Assembly: GCF_010894405.1 (NCBI RefSeq)
Contig: NZ_JAAIYA010000022.1
Coordinates: 62,001 to 126,000 of the forward strand
Source: Pyxidicoccus caerfyrddinensis
GTDB taxonomy: Bacteria > Myxococcota > Myxococcia > Myxococcales > Myxococcaceae
DNA: 64,000 nucleotides
Reading direction: 5' to 3'
The notes beneath the pieces were generated by a model, which was not told the DNA's origin, ran no database searches, and was given only the letters and a program-made list of their open reading frames with translations. The position numbers and the translations under genes were made by a program. Positions 8,056-16,342 of this stretch are shown here, piece by piece (position 1 is the stretch's first letter; each line of letters begins with the position of its first letter).

Positions 8056-8964
8056 ATGGGAACTGAGACAAACAAGGCCACGATGCGCCGCTGGCTGGAT
8101 GAGGGCTGGTGCAAGGGCAACGTCGATGCCGCGGACGAGTTGATTGCCGGGGACTTCGCGCTCCACGGGGCGGGTGGCCAGGTGATTCAATCCGGGCGAC
8201 AGGGCGTCAAGGACCTGGTGCGGGACTGGCGAAGGGCCTTTCCAGACGGCCAGATGCAGGTCCTGGATGAGATTGCCGAGGGAGAGCTCGTCGGCGTCCG
8301 GCTCCTCTGGACGGGGACCCACCTGGGCCCGCTCTACGGGGTTCCTCCCAGTGGCCGGAAGGTCTCCTGTGTCTCCATCGGGATCGACCGGGTGCGAGAC
8401 GGGAAGATCGCCGAGGGATGGGGTGAGCTGGACATGCTCGGCCTGATGCAACGGATTGGCGGCATGCCGGAGACACAGTTCCGCGTGTCCGTGGATCCGG
8501 CACTGGAGGCGCCCACCCGGCCGGGGCCGGACCCGCTCCCGGTCGCGGCGAACAAGGCGGTCGTGCTGCGGTTCCTGCGCATGCTGGAGTCCGGGGACCT
8601 CCCTGGGGCGCGGGACGCCTGCGACGCGGGCACCTACGTCGAGCACGACCCGGACACGGGCGCCCTGAGCCTCGACCCTGCGATTCAAGCCGATGTGCAG
8701 CTCCGGGCCTCGCTGCCGGATCTCACCTTCACCCCCGACGCGGAGCGGCTCCTCGGGGAGGGAGATCGGGTCGTCGTCCGCGGCTCTTTCTCCGGGACGC
8801 ACTCGGGCCTGCCCCTGTTCGGGGCTCCCGCCTCCGGGAAGAAGCTCGTGTGGGGCGGCATCGACATCTTCCGTGTCAGCGCGGGCAGGCTCACCGAGCG
8901 CTGGCGCTGCTCGGACACCCTGAGCCTGCTGCAACAGGCTCGCGCGTCGGGCCCCTACGGGTAG
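8056..8964 (+). CDS. Tandem SnoaL-like/ester-cyclase double-domain protein
   Basis: This 302-residue protein carries two ester-cyclase-type NTF2 domains. Domain 1 (about 5-140) contains GTHLGPLYGVPPSGRKV and RVRDGKIAEGWGELDMLGLMQ. Domain 2 (about 165-300) contains GTHSGLPLFGAPASGKKL and FRVSAGRLTERWRCSDTLSLLQQ. These THxG...GxPxSG(R/K) and E-x-W segments are hallmarks of SnoaL-like polyketide cyclases, which normally work as homomultimers of single domains; here two are fused. Domain 2 has a shorter, more divergent N-terminal part. The ATG at 8056 follows the ribosome-site candidate AAAGGAC. It lies in a run of same-strand NTF2 genes behind a tautomerase. Substrate unknown. Confidence 0.88.
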   Translation: MGTETNKATMRRWLDEGWCKGNVDAADELIAGDFALHGAGGQVIQSGRQGVKDLVRDWRRAFPDGQMQVLDEIAEGELVGVRLLWTGTHLGPLYGVPPSGRKVSCVSIGIDRVRDGKIAEGWGELDMLGLMQRIGGMPETQFRVSVDPALEAPTRPGPDPLPVAANKAVVLRFLRMLESGDLPGARDACDAGTYVEHDPDTGALSLDPAIQADVQLRASLPDLTFTPDAERLLGEGDRVVVRGSFSGTHSGLPLFGAPASGKKLVWGGIDIFRVSAGRLTERWRCSDTLSLLQQARASGPYG

Positions 8965-9036
8965 CCATCACAACGGCCCCGTTGGCGGTCCAAGAGCCTG
9001 CGCAGTGCAACCCCCACCCCAACACAAGGAGCAGTG

Positions 9037-9465
9037 ATGTCGCGTTCAAACCTGGCGCTCGTCGAGAAGATGTACGAGTGCTTCAACCGCGGTGACCTCG
9101 AGACCATCAAGCGCGAGGTCTTCGCCGAGAACATCGAGTGGCGGCTGCCGGGCCACCATCCCCTCTCCGGCACGAAGTACGGCGCGGACGAGGTGATTGC
9201 CTTCTTCTCGCAGTTGACGAAGTCCGGCATCAAGGTCGACCTGATTCGGATCGACTCCTTCGGCGAGGACTACGTCGTCGAGGTGCATCGCGGCTATGGC
9301 CAGTCGGGCGACGCGAAGCTGGATGCAAACAATTGCACCCACTACCACGTCGTGAACGGCCGGATCCAGGACGTGCAGGTCTACATCAGCGATCAGCACA
9401 CCGTCGACCTGTTCTTCCACCACGCGTACGCGCTCGCGCCCATCCCGCGCCGCCTCGCGGAGTGA
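9037..9465 (+). CDS. NTF2-like/SnoaL-fold protein
   Basis: This 142-residue protein starts MSRSNLALVEKMYECFNRGD, the typical first helix of stand-alone NTF2-like proteins. IEWRLPGHHPLSGTKYGADEVIAFF and NNCTHYHVVNGRIQDVQVYISD complete the fold. AAGGAG at 9026-9031 places the start at ATG 9037 rather than the adjacent GTG at 9034. The LPGHHPLSG segment recurs as VPGHNILSG in the next gene, so the two are likely paralogues. It sits between the tandem ester cyclase and that next NTF2 gene, all on one strand. Function unknown; the fold is secure. Confidence 0.85.
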   Translation: MSRSNLALVEKMYECFNRGDLETIKREVFAENIEWRLPGHHPLSGTKYGADEVIAFFSQLTKSGIKVDLIRIDSFGEDYVVEVHRGYGQSGDAKLDANNCTHYHVVNGRIQDVQVYISDQHTVDLFFHHAYALAPIPRRLAE

Positions 9466-9506
9466 CCCCGCGGCTCATCACCCACCCCAGAGGAGGAGAA
9501 GCGCAG

Positions 9507-9917
9507 ATGCCGAAAGTCACCCCGGAGTTGGTCGCGAAGGCCTATGCGGCGCTCGCGACCGGGCAGCAGGAGAAGATCGCCGAGTACTGGGCGGAGGACC
9601 TGCGATGGCTCGTGCCCGGCCACAACATCCTGTCGGGCTGGAAGGAAGGCCGGGCAGCGTTCCTCGAGTTCATGGGCCAGGTGGCCGCGCTGTCAGGCGG
9701 CAGCTTCCACATGGAGAACCTCAGCACGACCACCAGCGATGAGTACTCGGCGGACGTCACCCGGAACGGCGGCCACCGCGCGGGCAATCCGAACAAGACG
9801 CTGGACATCATCGCCGTGCACGTCCTGCGCTGGCGGGACGGCAAGGTGATCGAAGGGCGCGGCGCCATCATGGAGGACGGCACGACCCGCTTCGACCAGT
9901 TCTGGTCGCCTGTGTAG
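9507..9917 (+). CDS. NTF2-like/SnoaL-fold protein
   Basis: This 136-residue protein contains VAKAYAALATGQQEKIAEYWAEDLRWLVPGHNILSG and the C-terminal strand pair IIAVHVLRWRDGKVIEGRG, a single NTF2-fold domain. AGGAGGAG stands 8 bases before the ATG, a strong ribosome site. It is related to the gene at 9037 (shared PGH.xLSG motif). A 17-bp perfect hairpin at 9923-9961 follows its stop at once, so the tautomerase-to-here run probably ends transcriptionally at this point. No catalytic assignment is possible. Confidence 0.85.
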   Translation: MPKVTPELVAKAYAALATGQQEKIAEYWAEDLRWLVPGHNILSGWKEGRAAFLEFMGQVAALSGGSFHMENLSTTTSDEYSADVTRNGGHRAGNPNKTLDIIAVHVLRWRDGKVIEGRGAIMEDGTTRFDQFWSPV

Positions 9918-9922
9918 TTCCA

Positions 9923-9961
9923 CGCGGCCCGCCAGGCATGAGGAATGCCTGGCGGGCCGCG
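9923..9961. terminator. Perfect 17-bp hairpin terminator
   Basis: Bases 9923-9939 pair without mismatch with 9945-9961 around a GAGGA loop, starting 6 bp after the stop of the NTF2-like gene. There is no T-tract, as is common in high-GC genomes. It separates that gene from the tandem cyclase gene at 10017. Confidence 0.7.
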
Positions 9962-10016
9962 GCGGCGAACTCCCATGACTTCACGAAACATTCATCCCAG
10001 GCAGATAGGAGCGACC

Positions 10017-10931
10017 GTGAGCGACGCGAACAAGAGAGTCGTCATCGAGTATGTGAATGAGGTCAACAATGCCAACTTCGACGCGTTCGACGCGTTCGTC
10101 GACCCCGCGTTCGTCGACCACGACCCCATCCCGGGGCAGCAGCCGGGCATCCCGGGGCTCAAGGACGCCTACCGGATGTTCCTGGCGGGCTTCCCGGACG
10201 TCCACTTCATCTTCGAGGACGTGTTCGGCGAGGGGGACCTTGTCGCGGGGCGCGGCGTCATCCATGGCACCCACCGGGGGACGTTCATGGGGGTGCCCGC
10301 GACCGGGAGGCGGGTGCGTTGGACGGGGACCCGCCTGTTCCGGGTGCGCGACGGGAAGGTTACAGAGGGTTGGCTCAACCTGGACCTGCTCGGACTGCTG
10401 ACCCAGCTCAGGGCGCCTGAAGCCCCGCAGCTGCTCCCGTATGTCGGGCCAGGCGACATCGACCTCCTCGCCCGGCCGACTCCGGCCCACGGCGGCACGC
10501 CGGAGCGCAACAAGGTCGTGTTCCAGCGGATGCTCATGGAGCTGTGGAACCAGCAGAGGCTGGAGGTGGCCGACGAGCTGTTCACACCCGGCGCCACGAG
10601 CCCCACCGCGCCAGGGCTTCCCCCCGGCCCCGCCGGCGTGAAGCAGCTTGCCCGCATGTTCCTCGGCGCCTTCCCGGACCTCCGCATCGAGGTCGAGCAG
10701 GTGGTGGCGGAGGGAGATCGCGTGTTCGGCAGGCTGATCGAGACGGGGACCCATACGGGGGACCTGGTCACTCCGGCCGGCGTCATCCGGGCCACGAACA
10801 AGCCGGTCCGCTTCACGGAGATGGCCATCGTGAGGCTCGAGGACGGGAAGATCGCGGAGAGCTGGTACGACGTCGACATGGCGGGTCTGCTCATGCAGCT
10901 CGGTGTCGCTCCCACGCCCGGTCAGGGTTAG
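10017..10931 (+). CDS. Second tandem SnoaL-like/ester-cyclase double-domain protein
   Basis: This 304-residue protein has two ester-cyclase domains. Domain 1 (about 3-140) has DPAFVDHD, GTHRGTFMGVPATGRRV and FRVRDGKVTEGWLNLDLLGLL. Domain 2 (about 165-300) has FLGAFPDLRIEVEQVVAEGDRV, ETGTHTGDL and VRLEDGKIAESWYDVDMAGLLMQLG. The start is taken as GTG 10017, which follows TAGGAG with 6 bases between; an upstream ATG at 9975 lacks such a site. It has the same architecture as the protein at 8056, but here both halves keep the THxG and ExWxxxD signatures. It is followed 58 bp later by a single-domain relative. Substrate unknown. Confidence 0.88.
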   Translation: MSDANKRVVIEYVNEVNNANFDAFDAFVDPAFVDHDPIPGQQPGIPGLKDAYRMFLAGFPDVHFIFEDVFGEGDLVAGRGVIHGTHRGTFMGVPATGRRVRWTGTRLFRVRDGKVTEGWLNLDLLGLLTQLRAPEAPQLLPYVGPGDIDLLARPTPAHGGTPERNKVVFQRMLMELWNQQRLEVADELFTPGATSPTAPGLPPGPAGVKQLARMFLGAFPDLRIEVEQVVAEGDRVFGRLIETGTHTGDLVTPAGVIRATNKPVRFTEMAIVRLEDGKIAESWYDVDMAGLLMQLGVAPTPGQG

Positions 10932-10989
10932 CGCCGCGGCCCTCGGGCCCCGGTGAGAGTTTCCACTTCACATCCCAGGAGCACATTCA

Positions 10990-11418
10990 ATGTCTGTCGA
11001 AGAGAACAAAGCCATCTACCGTCGCTTCGTGGAAGAGGTCATCAACCAGGGCAACCTGGAGCCCATCGATGACCTCTTCTCGCCCGACTACGTCGACCAC
11101 AGCCTTCCGCCCGGCGCTCCGCCGGGACGCGACGCCGTGCGGATGATTCCGTCCCTGTTTCGCGGCGGGTTCCCCGACGTGCACTTCTCCATCGAGCGGC
11201 TGGTGGGAGAGGGGGACCTGGTCGCTTCCCACGTCATGGGCCGGGGCACCCACCAGGGCACGTTCATGGGCGTTCCGGCCAGCGGCAAGCAGGCCACGTG
11301 GGCGTCCCTCGGCATCTTCCGAGTCGTCGGCGGAAAGATCGTGGAGCACTGGGGCGTGCCTGATCTGGCGGGCCTGATGCGGCAGATCGGCGGGCAGCCT
11401 CCGCCGGGCGCGCGCTGA
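10990..11418 (+). CDS. SnoaL-like ester-cyclase family protein
   Basis: This 142-residue single-domain ester cyclase-type protein contains ENKAIYRRFVEEVINQGNLE, DDLFSPDYVDHSLPPG, FPDVHFSIERLVGEGDLVASHV, GTHQGTFMGVPASGKQATW and GGKIVEHWGVPDLAGLMRQIG. It is the most canonical member of the cluster and close in motif content to domain 1 of the protein at 10017, suggesting recent duplication. AGGAG stands about 7 bases before the ATG. It converges on the sigma-factor-like gene with only 23 bp between the stops. Family members cyclise polyketides or hydrolyse and rearrange small molecules; the reaction here is unknown. Confidence 0.9.
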   Translation: MSVEENKAIYRRFVEEVINQGNLEPIDDLFSPDYVDHSLPPGAPPGRDAVRMIPSLFRGGFPDVHFSIERLVGEGDLVASHVMGRGTHQGTFMGVPASGKQATWASLGIFRVVGGKIVEHWGVPDLAGLMRQIGGQPPPGAR

Positions 11419-11441
11419 GGTCCTGACCGCGCTCCGGAAGG

Positions 11442-12128
11442 TCAGCGTGGAGCGGCCCGCTCTCCGCTGAGGAGTCCTTCCTCCATCCCCAGGGTCCGGA
11501 GGCGGGTCTTGATGTGTTGGAATTGCCGCCGGAGGGCGACGGCCTTGTCACCGAGGGCCTCGTCCGTGAGCGGCTCGTCCCCCTCGAACATCACCCGCGC
11601 GACCTCCCGCCAGGGCAGCCGCTGGTCTACGCGCAGCAGCAACAGCAGCCGTTCCCGCGGGTCCAGGCTCTCCCGGAGTGCGCGGAGGCGCTCCCTGACA
11701 GACGTGCGCTGCCAGGGACGCGCCTCCGCGCGGCGCCGAGGCAATTGGTCCAGGAGGGCAGACACGTCCACCGCCCCCGCAGTGCTCGACGGGGTGTGCA
11801 TCACCTGGGAGCAGGCCTTGCACGCGAGTTGGTACGCCCAGGTGCGGAACGAGCCCTCCCAGCGAAACTCCGGAAGCCGGTGACGGAGGTCCTCTAGAAA
11901 GAGGCCGAACGCCGCATGACTCCGTCCATAGTCGTCGAGCAACGTGGCCATCAGCCGCATGACCTCCGGGCCATAGGCCGCCAGCGCCGACGCCAGGGCC
12001 TGTTCCACGTCGCCCTGGGCGCAGGCTTCGCGGAGGTTCCGCTCCTGTTGTTTCTCGCGTTCGTCCAGCCGCATGGCGGCGTGCCTCGGGCCAGGCCCCT
12101 CCGCTTCGGTGCCCTCTTTCTTCACCAT
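11442..12128 (-). CDS. RNA polymerase sigma-70-family (ECF-like) sigma factor
   Basis: This 228-residue protein has a region-2-like segment (RSHAAFGLFLEDLRHRLPEF then WEGSFRTWAYQLACKACSQ) and a region-4-like segment (RERLRALRESLDPRERLLLL then RVDQRLPWREVARVMF). The DPRERLLLLLRVDQRLPWREVA helix-turn-helix matches sigma region 4 (compare LPxxxRxVFxLRxxEGxSxxEIA). The N-terminal 50 residues are charged and unlike typical ECF factors. Its ATG overlaps the kinase stop by seven bases, so kinase and sigma factor are translationally coupled. By inference the kinase module controls it and it redirects transcription, possibly to the adjacent enzyme genes. Confidence 0.78.
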   Translation of the reverse strand: MVKKEGTEAEGPGPRHAAMRLDEREKQQERNLREACAQGDVEQALASALAAYGPEVMRLMATLLDDYGRSHAAFGLFLEDLRHRLPEFRWEGSFRTWAYQLACKACSQVMHTPSSTAGAVDVSALLDQLPRRRAEARPWQRTSVRERLRALRESLDPRERLLLLLRVDQRLPWREVARVMFEGDEPLTDEALGDKAVALRRQFQHIKTRLRTLGMEEGLLSGERAAPR

Positions 12129-15100
12129 GGCCGTGAGCCCTCCGCTCGCATGTCCAGCTCGGGCGGTCGTGGGCCCAGGGCCTCCAGCGCGTGCTGCTCG
12201 AAGCCGTATGCGGCCTGCGCCCGTGCAACGCGCGCTGCCAGGAGGAAGCAGTCGCGCGCCTCCTCCTCCCGGCCCAGCGCTCGCAGGGCCTGGCCTTCGA
12301 TCCGGTGGAGCTCGGACTCGTAGAAGGGCTCTGGCACCGCCGCCGCCCACTTCAATCCCTCCCGTGCCACGGCCCGTGCTTCGTGGGGCTGCTTCAGGCG
12401 CAGGTGCACCTCCGCGAGCATCGCGAGGTTGAGGGGCATCCCGGCTCGCACACCCGCGATGCGCCACTGTCCCAACCCGCGGCGCATCCACGCCAACCCT
12501 TCGTCGGGATGCCCCAGCTCGGAGACGGCCCAGCCGCGGAGCAGGCCCGACCATATGAGCCACAGCCGGAACCAGTGCTCACGCGAGAGTGCCTGACACT
12601 CCTCCGCCAGCGCCAGGGTGCCGGGCGCGTCCCGGCGCATCAGTCGGCCCACGCTCGCGTACGTCAGCACGAAGCTCAGGGTGTGGGGGTGGCCGATGCG
12701 CCGGGCCAGCTCCAGCGCTTCCCTCTCGAAGTACCGGGCGCGCTCCTCCTCGCCGCTGGCGGTGTAGATGACGTCCGCGTAGACGAGCGCCATGGCCCGC
12801 GGGTTCGCCCAGTGCCGCACAGCCTGGGCCCGGTGCTCCTCGAGGGTGAAGTCCGAGCACGCCAGCGCGTACTCCACGTACTCCCTCGCCTGGGTCATCC
12901 GCCCCCAGGTGAAGAAGTCGGTGCTCATCATCCGGTAGCCCAGCGCGAGCAGCTCCCGGTTGCCCTGGCGCTGGCCCAGGTCCACCTGTTGCTCCGCCAG
13001 CTCGTGCGCCAGGGGGGACTCGGCTCGCGCGAAGTAGTAGGCGTAGGGGCCCCAGTAGGAGAGCTCCAGTTGCGGCAGTGCTTCGCCCACCTGCTGGAAG
13101 AGCTCACGTGCCCGGGAGTACGTCTGCTTCACCTCGGGTGAGCGGTAGCCCTGCTCCTGGGACAGGGGAATTCCCAGTGCGATGAGCAACTGCAGCTCCT
13201 CGCGGATGTGCTGTTCATTGTCCGGCAGGGTGCGCAGCAGCTTCAGCGCGTGCTGCAGGTGATTCACCGCCTCGCGGTTGGCCGAGCGCAAGCTGGCGCG
13301 AATACCGGCCTGAGCCCAGTAGTGCACCGCCGGCTGGTATTCGCCGGCCTGCGTGTAGTGATGGGCGAGCACCTCCGGCTGTGTCTCCACCCGATCCGGG
13401 AAGTGCTCCACCAACGCCTGGGCGATGCGGCGGTGGTGCTGCCGGCGGGTGCTGCGCAGTTGGGACTGATAGGCCGCCTCCTGGAGGAGCGCGTGGCGGA
13501 ACTGGTACGAAGGTTCGGCTTCGTCGACCTGCTGCAGCACCCCCGCAGCCACCAGCGCATCCACGTCTCGCGCCAGCGCCTGCGAGCCGCGCCGGGTCAG
13601 TGTGGCGAGCAGCGCCTGGGAGAACCCGCGCCCGATGACCGCGCAGAGCTGGGCCAGTGCCTTCTGCTTCGCTGGCAGCATGTCGAGGCGTGCGAGCAGC
13701 AGCTCATGCAGGGTGACGGGAATGGAGTGCAGGAGTCCCACGGACGGCGGGCCGGCAGGGGCGGTGCGCTCCAGCACCATGTGCGTCATCTCCTCCGCGA
13801 AGAGCGGGATGCCATCCGTATTCGCGACCAGTTGGCGCACCGTCTCCTCGGACAGCCCCTGCGCGCCCGCCGCCTCCCTCACCAGCTTTCCGGTGAGCTC
13901 CGCCGACAGCCGCTCCAGGACGAGCCGGTGCAGCCGCGCCTCTCCCTGCCAGTGGGGCTGAAAGCCGGGGCGGGCGCTGAGGACGAGGAGCACTCGCGAG
14001 TGTTCCAGTCGCTCCAGCAGGTAGCCCAACAGCGCCAGGGTGGACGGGTCCGCCCAGTGCAGGTCCTCGACCACCCCGAGCACCGGACGCTCCCGCGCCA
14101 TTCGCAGCAGCAGGGCCGCCAGCGCCTCGAAGGTGCGCTCCTTCTGCCGTTCCGGCGAGAGCTGGAGGACGAAGAGGTTCTCCGTGACGGGCAAGGAGAG
14201 GAGGGCGGCGATGAGGGCCATCGACTCCGGGTCCAGCGCGAACGCCCCCAGCTGCGCATCCAGCGCGCGCAGGTTCTTCTGCGGCGAGCCCTCCGGGTCC
14301 AGGTGGAAGAGGTGCTGCAACATCTCGATGATGGGGAAGAAGGCGCTGTTACTGGATTGCGACCAGCACTGGCAGCGCAGGCGGATGCTGTGCTGCGGGG
14401 ACACCTGCTCGCGCAGCTCCTGGATGAGGCGGGACTTGCCAATGCCCGCCTCGCCGGTGACGAGCACGAGCCCGCCCTCGCCCTGCTCGGCCTGCTTCCA
14501 CACGTCGAGCAACCGACCCAGCTCCTGCTCGCGGCCCACCAGGGGGGAGAGGGCGCCGGCGGCCAGCGCCCGGTCGAAGCGGAACACCGCTTTGCGTGCG
14601 CGCAGCACCCGCCAGACCTCGATCTGCCGTGCTCCGGCGAGGCCCTCGAAGGTGCGCGTCCCGAGCCGCTCGGCCTCGAAGGCTCGTTGCACCAGCGTGT
14701 GCGTGGTGTGGCTGAGGATCATCGAATCGCCTCCGGCCTGCCGCGCCAGCCAGACTGCGATGCGCGGAGCCTCCCCCTGGATGGTGGGCGTCCGGCCGCG
14801 CAGCTCCGGAAGGATGTCATCGAACGTGACCATCTCCGTGTGCAGGCCCGCGCGGACGGCCAGCGTGCGGAGGGGCAGGTGGGCCAGCCGCTTGCGCAGC
14901 ACTTCCGGCAGCGAGTGGGTGAGCTCCATCGCGGCCTGCGCCGCACGCTCCGAATCCTCCTCCCGCGCCACGGGGTAGCCAAAGCACGCCAGCACCTCGT
15001 CACCCACACACGTCGTCATGGAGCCGCCGTGCTGCTGGATGATTTCGGAGCAGCACTGGTGGAAGGCGGCCTCCAGTTCGCTGAGGTCCTCCGCCTCCAG

Positions 15101-16192
15101 TGCTTCGGAAAGTCCCACCAGGCTGGCCAGCTTGCAGGACACCAACGTCACTTGTCGCCGCTGGGGGGCCACCGTGCGGGGCTCCTCGCGCCAGCGCCCC
15201 AGCCGCTCCTCGAGCAGGTGCAGCCGCTCGCGCAGCGCCTGCGCGGAAGGCAGGCGTCGCCGCGCGTCCTTGAGCAGCGCCTCGGCCACCAGCGCGTCCA
15301 CCTCCTCGGGCAGCTCCGGCCTGCGCGAGCGCACCGTGGGGACGGGCTCGGCGGAGAGGACCTTTGCGCGCAGCTCCTCCAGGGTGAGGCTGGCATAGGG
15401 CAGCTCCCCGGTGAGTATCTCGAAGAGCATGACGCCGGCCGCCCACACGTCCGTGCGCGCGTCCTGCTGCTCGCCGCGCCATTGCTCTGGCGCCATGTAG
15501 GGGGGCGTACCGGCCGTGGGCAGGTGGGGAAGGATGGCGCCCCCCACGCTTGAAAGGTGGGCCAGCCCGAAGTCGAGCAGCTTGGTGGTGCCCTGCCGGG
15601 TGAGGAAGACATTGCTGGGCTTGAGGTCGCGGTGAACGATGCCGCGCTCGTGCGCGTGTGACAGCCCCGCGGCCACGGCGCTCATGATCTCCAGCGCGCG
15701 CCCCGGGCCGAGCCGCTGCTCCCGCTGCAGCAGTGCCTCGAGAGACTCACCCTCCAGACACTCCATGACGAGAAAGGGGATGCGCGGCTCCCACGGGGCG
15801 CCCGCCCACTCGGACACGTCGAAGATGCGGACGATGTTCTCCTGGTCCAGGTGCGCGATGGCCCGGGCCTCCCGCCGAAGGAGCGAGACGAGGGGGGCCT
15901 CGCCCGGGTCCTCGGGCGGCCGCAGGAACTTCAGTGCCACCTCCCGCTGCAGCTCCTCGTCCCGGGCGCGAAACACCTGCCCCATCGCACCGCCGCCCAG
16001 TGCTTCGATGATTTCGAAGCGCAGCCCGTCCGTTCCTCCCAGTCGCTCTCCCACCGCCGGCTTCCGGAAGGGTGGTGGCGTGCGTGCGATCTCCTTCAGG
16101 AAGGAATCGCCGAAGTCCGATTCCACGGTCCGAGGTGCTTGCGTAGGGGACGAGCACTCGCCGAACAGCTCGTCGTCGGTCTCCGCATGCAT
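12122..16192 (-). CDS. Giant Ser/Thr kinase - pseudo-cyclase - AAA ATPase - TPR regulator
   Basis: This 1356-residue protein opens with a Hanks-type kinase domain (about 58-325) carrying GGGAMGQV, VALKFL, HRDLKPSNVF (near residue 187), DFGLAHL and APEQW. Next is a class III nucleotide-cyclase-like domain (about 345-520): QVTLVSCKLASLVGLSEAL replaces the usual FADLVGST segment, so the first metal-binding Asp is missing, though VGDEVLACFGYP remains. Then comes an AAA/STAND ATPase (Walker A TGEAGIGKSR near 580, Walker B VVEDLHWADPS) and a long TPR-like C-terminus. Such proteins sense and integrate signals. ATG 16192 was chosen because GGGAGG stands 4 bases upstream; an in-frame TTG at 16204 would add four residues. 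It is coupled to the sigma gene and divergent from tautomerase 2. Confidence 0.9.
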   Translation of the reverse strand: MHAETDDELFGECSSPTQAPRTVESDFGDSFLKEIARTPPPFRKPAVGERLGGTDGLRFEIIEALGGGAMGQVFRARDEELQREVALKFLRPPEDPGEAPLVSLLRREARAIAHLDQENIVRIFDVSEWAGAPWEPRIPFLVMECLEGESLEALLQREQRLGPGRALEIMSAVAAGLSHAHERGIVHRDLKPSNVFLTRQGTTKLLDFGLAHLSSVGGAILPHLPTAGTPPYMAPEQWRGEQQDARTDVWAAGVMLFEILTGELPYASLTLEELRAKVLSAEPVPTVRSRRPELPEEVDALVAEALLKDARRRLPSAQALRERLHLLEERLGRWREEPRTVAPQRRQVTLVSCKLASLVGLSEALEAEDLSELEAAFHQCCSEIIQQHGGSMTTCVGDEVLACFGYPVAREEDSERAAQAAMELTHSLPEVLRKRLAHLPLRTLAVRAGLHTEMVTFDDILPELRGRTPTIQGEAPRIAVWLARQAGGDSMILSHTTHTLVQRAFEAERLGTRTFEGLAGARQIEVWRVLRARKAVFRFDRALAAGALSPLVGREQELGRLLDVWKQAEQGEGGLVLVTGEAGIGKSRLIQELREQVSPQHSIRLRCQCWSQSSNSAFFPIIEMLQHLFHLDPEGSPQKNLRALDAQLGAFALDPESMALIAALLSLPVTENLFVLQLSPERQKERTFEALAALLLRMARERPVLGVVEDLHWADPSTLALLGYLLERLEHSRVLLVLSARPGFQPHWQGEARLHRLVLERLSAELTGKLVREAAGAQGLSEETVRQLVANTDGIPLFAEEMTHMVLERTAPAGPPSVGLLHSIPVTLHELLLARLDMLPAKQKALAQLCAVIGRGFSQALLATLTRRGSQALARDVDALVAAGVLQQVDEAEPSYQFRHALLQEAAYQSQLRSTRRQHHRRIAQALVEHFPDRVETQPEVLAHHYTQAGEYQPAVHYWAQAGIRASLRSANREAVNHLQHALKLLRTLPDNEQHIREELQLLIALGIPLSQEQGYRSPEVKQTYSRARELFQQVGEALPQLELSYWGPYAYYFARAESPLAHELAEQQVDLGQRQGNRELLALGYRMMSTDFFTWGRMTQAREYVEYALACSDFTLEEHRAQAVRHWANPRAMALVYADVIYTASGEEERARYFEREALELARRIGHPHTLSFVLTYASVGRLMRRDAPGTLALAEECQALSREHWFRLWLIWSGLLRGWAVSELGHPDEGLAWMRRGLGQWRIAGVRAGMPLNLAMLAEVHLRLKQPHEARAVAREGLKWAAAVPEPFYESELHRIEGQALRALGREEEARDCFLLAARVARAQAAYGFEQHALEALGPRPPELDMRAEGSRPW

Positions 16193-16342
16193 GCCGCCTC
16201 CCAAGCCTGGGCGAGGCCGTGGCGTGAGGGCCCCGTGCCATCAAGCTATGGAGCTTTCTTCGTGCCGCCATCACGAACAGGACGTCGAGGGTCTTGGTAG
16301 TGCGAACTCCGGCCAATGAAGGCCGCTCATCCTGGAGACCCG

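Noticed and set aside
13208..15553. A 781-residue plus-strand open frame
   Set aside because: It lies opposite the giant kinase, which has intact kinase and ATPase motifs, and has no recognisable domain.
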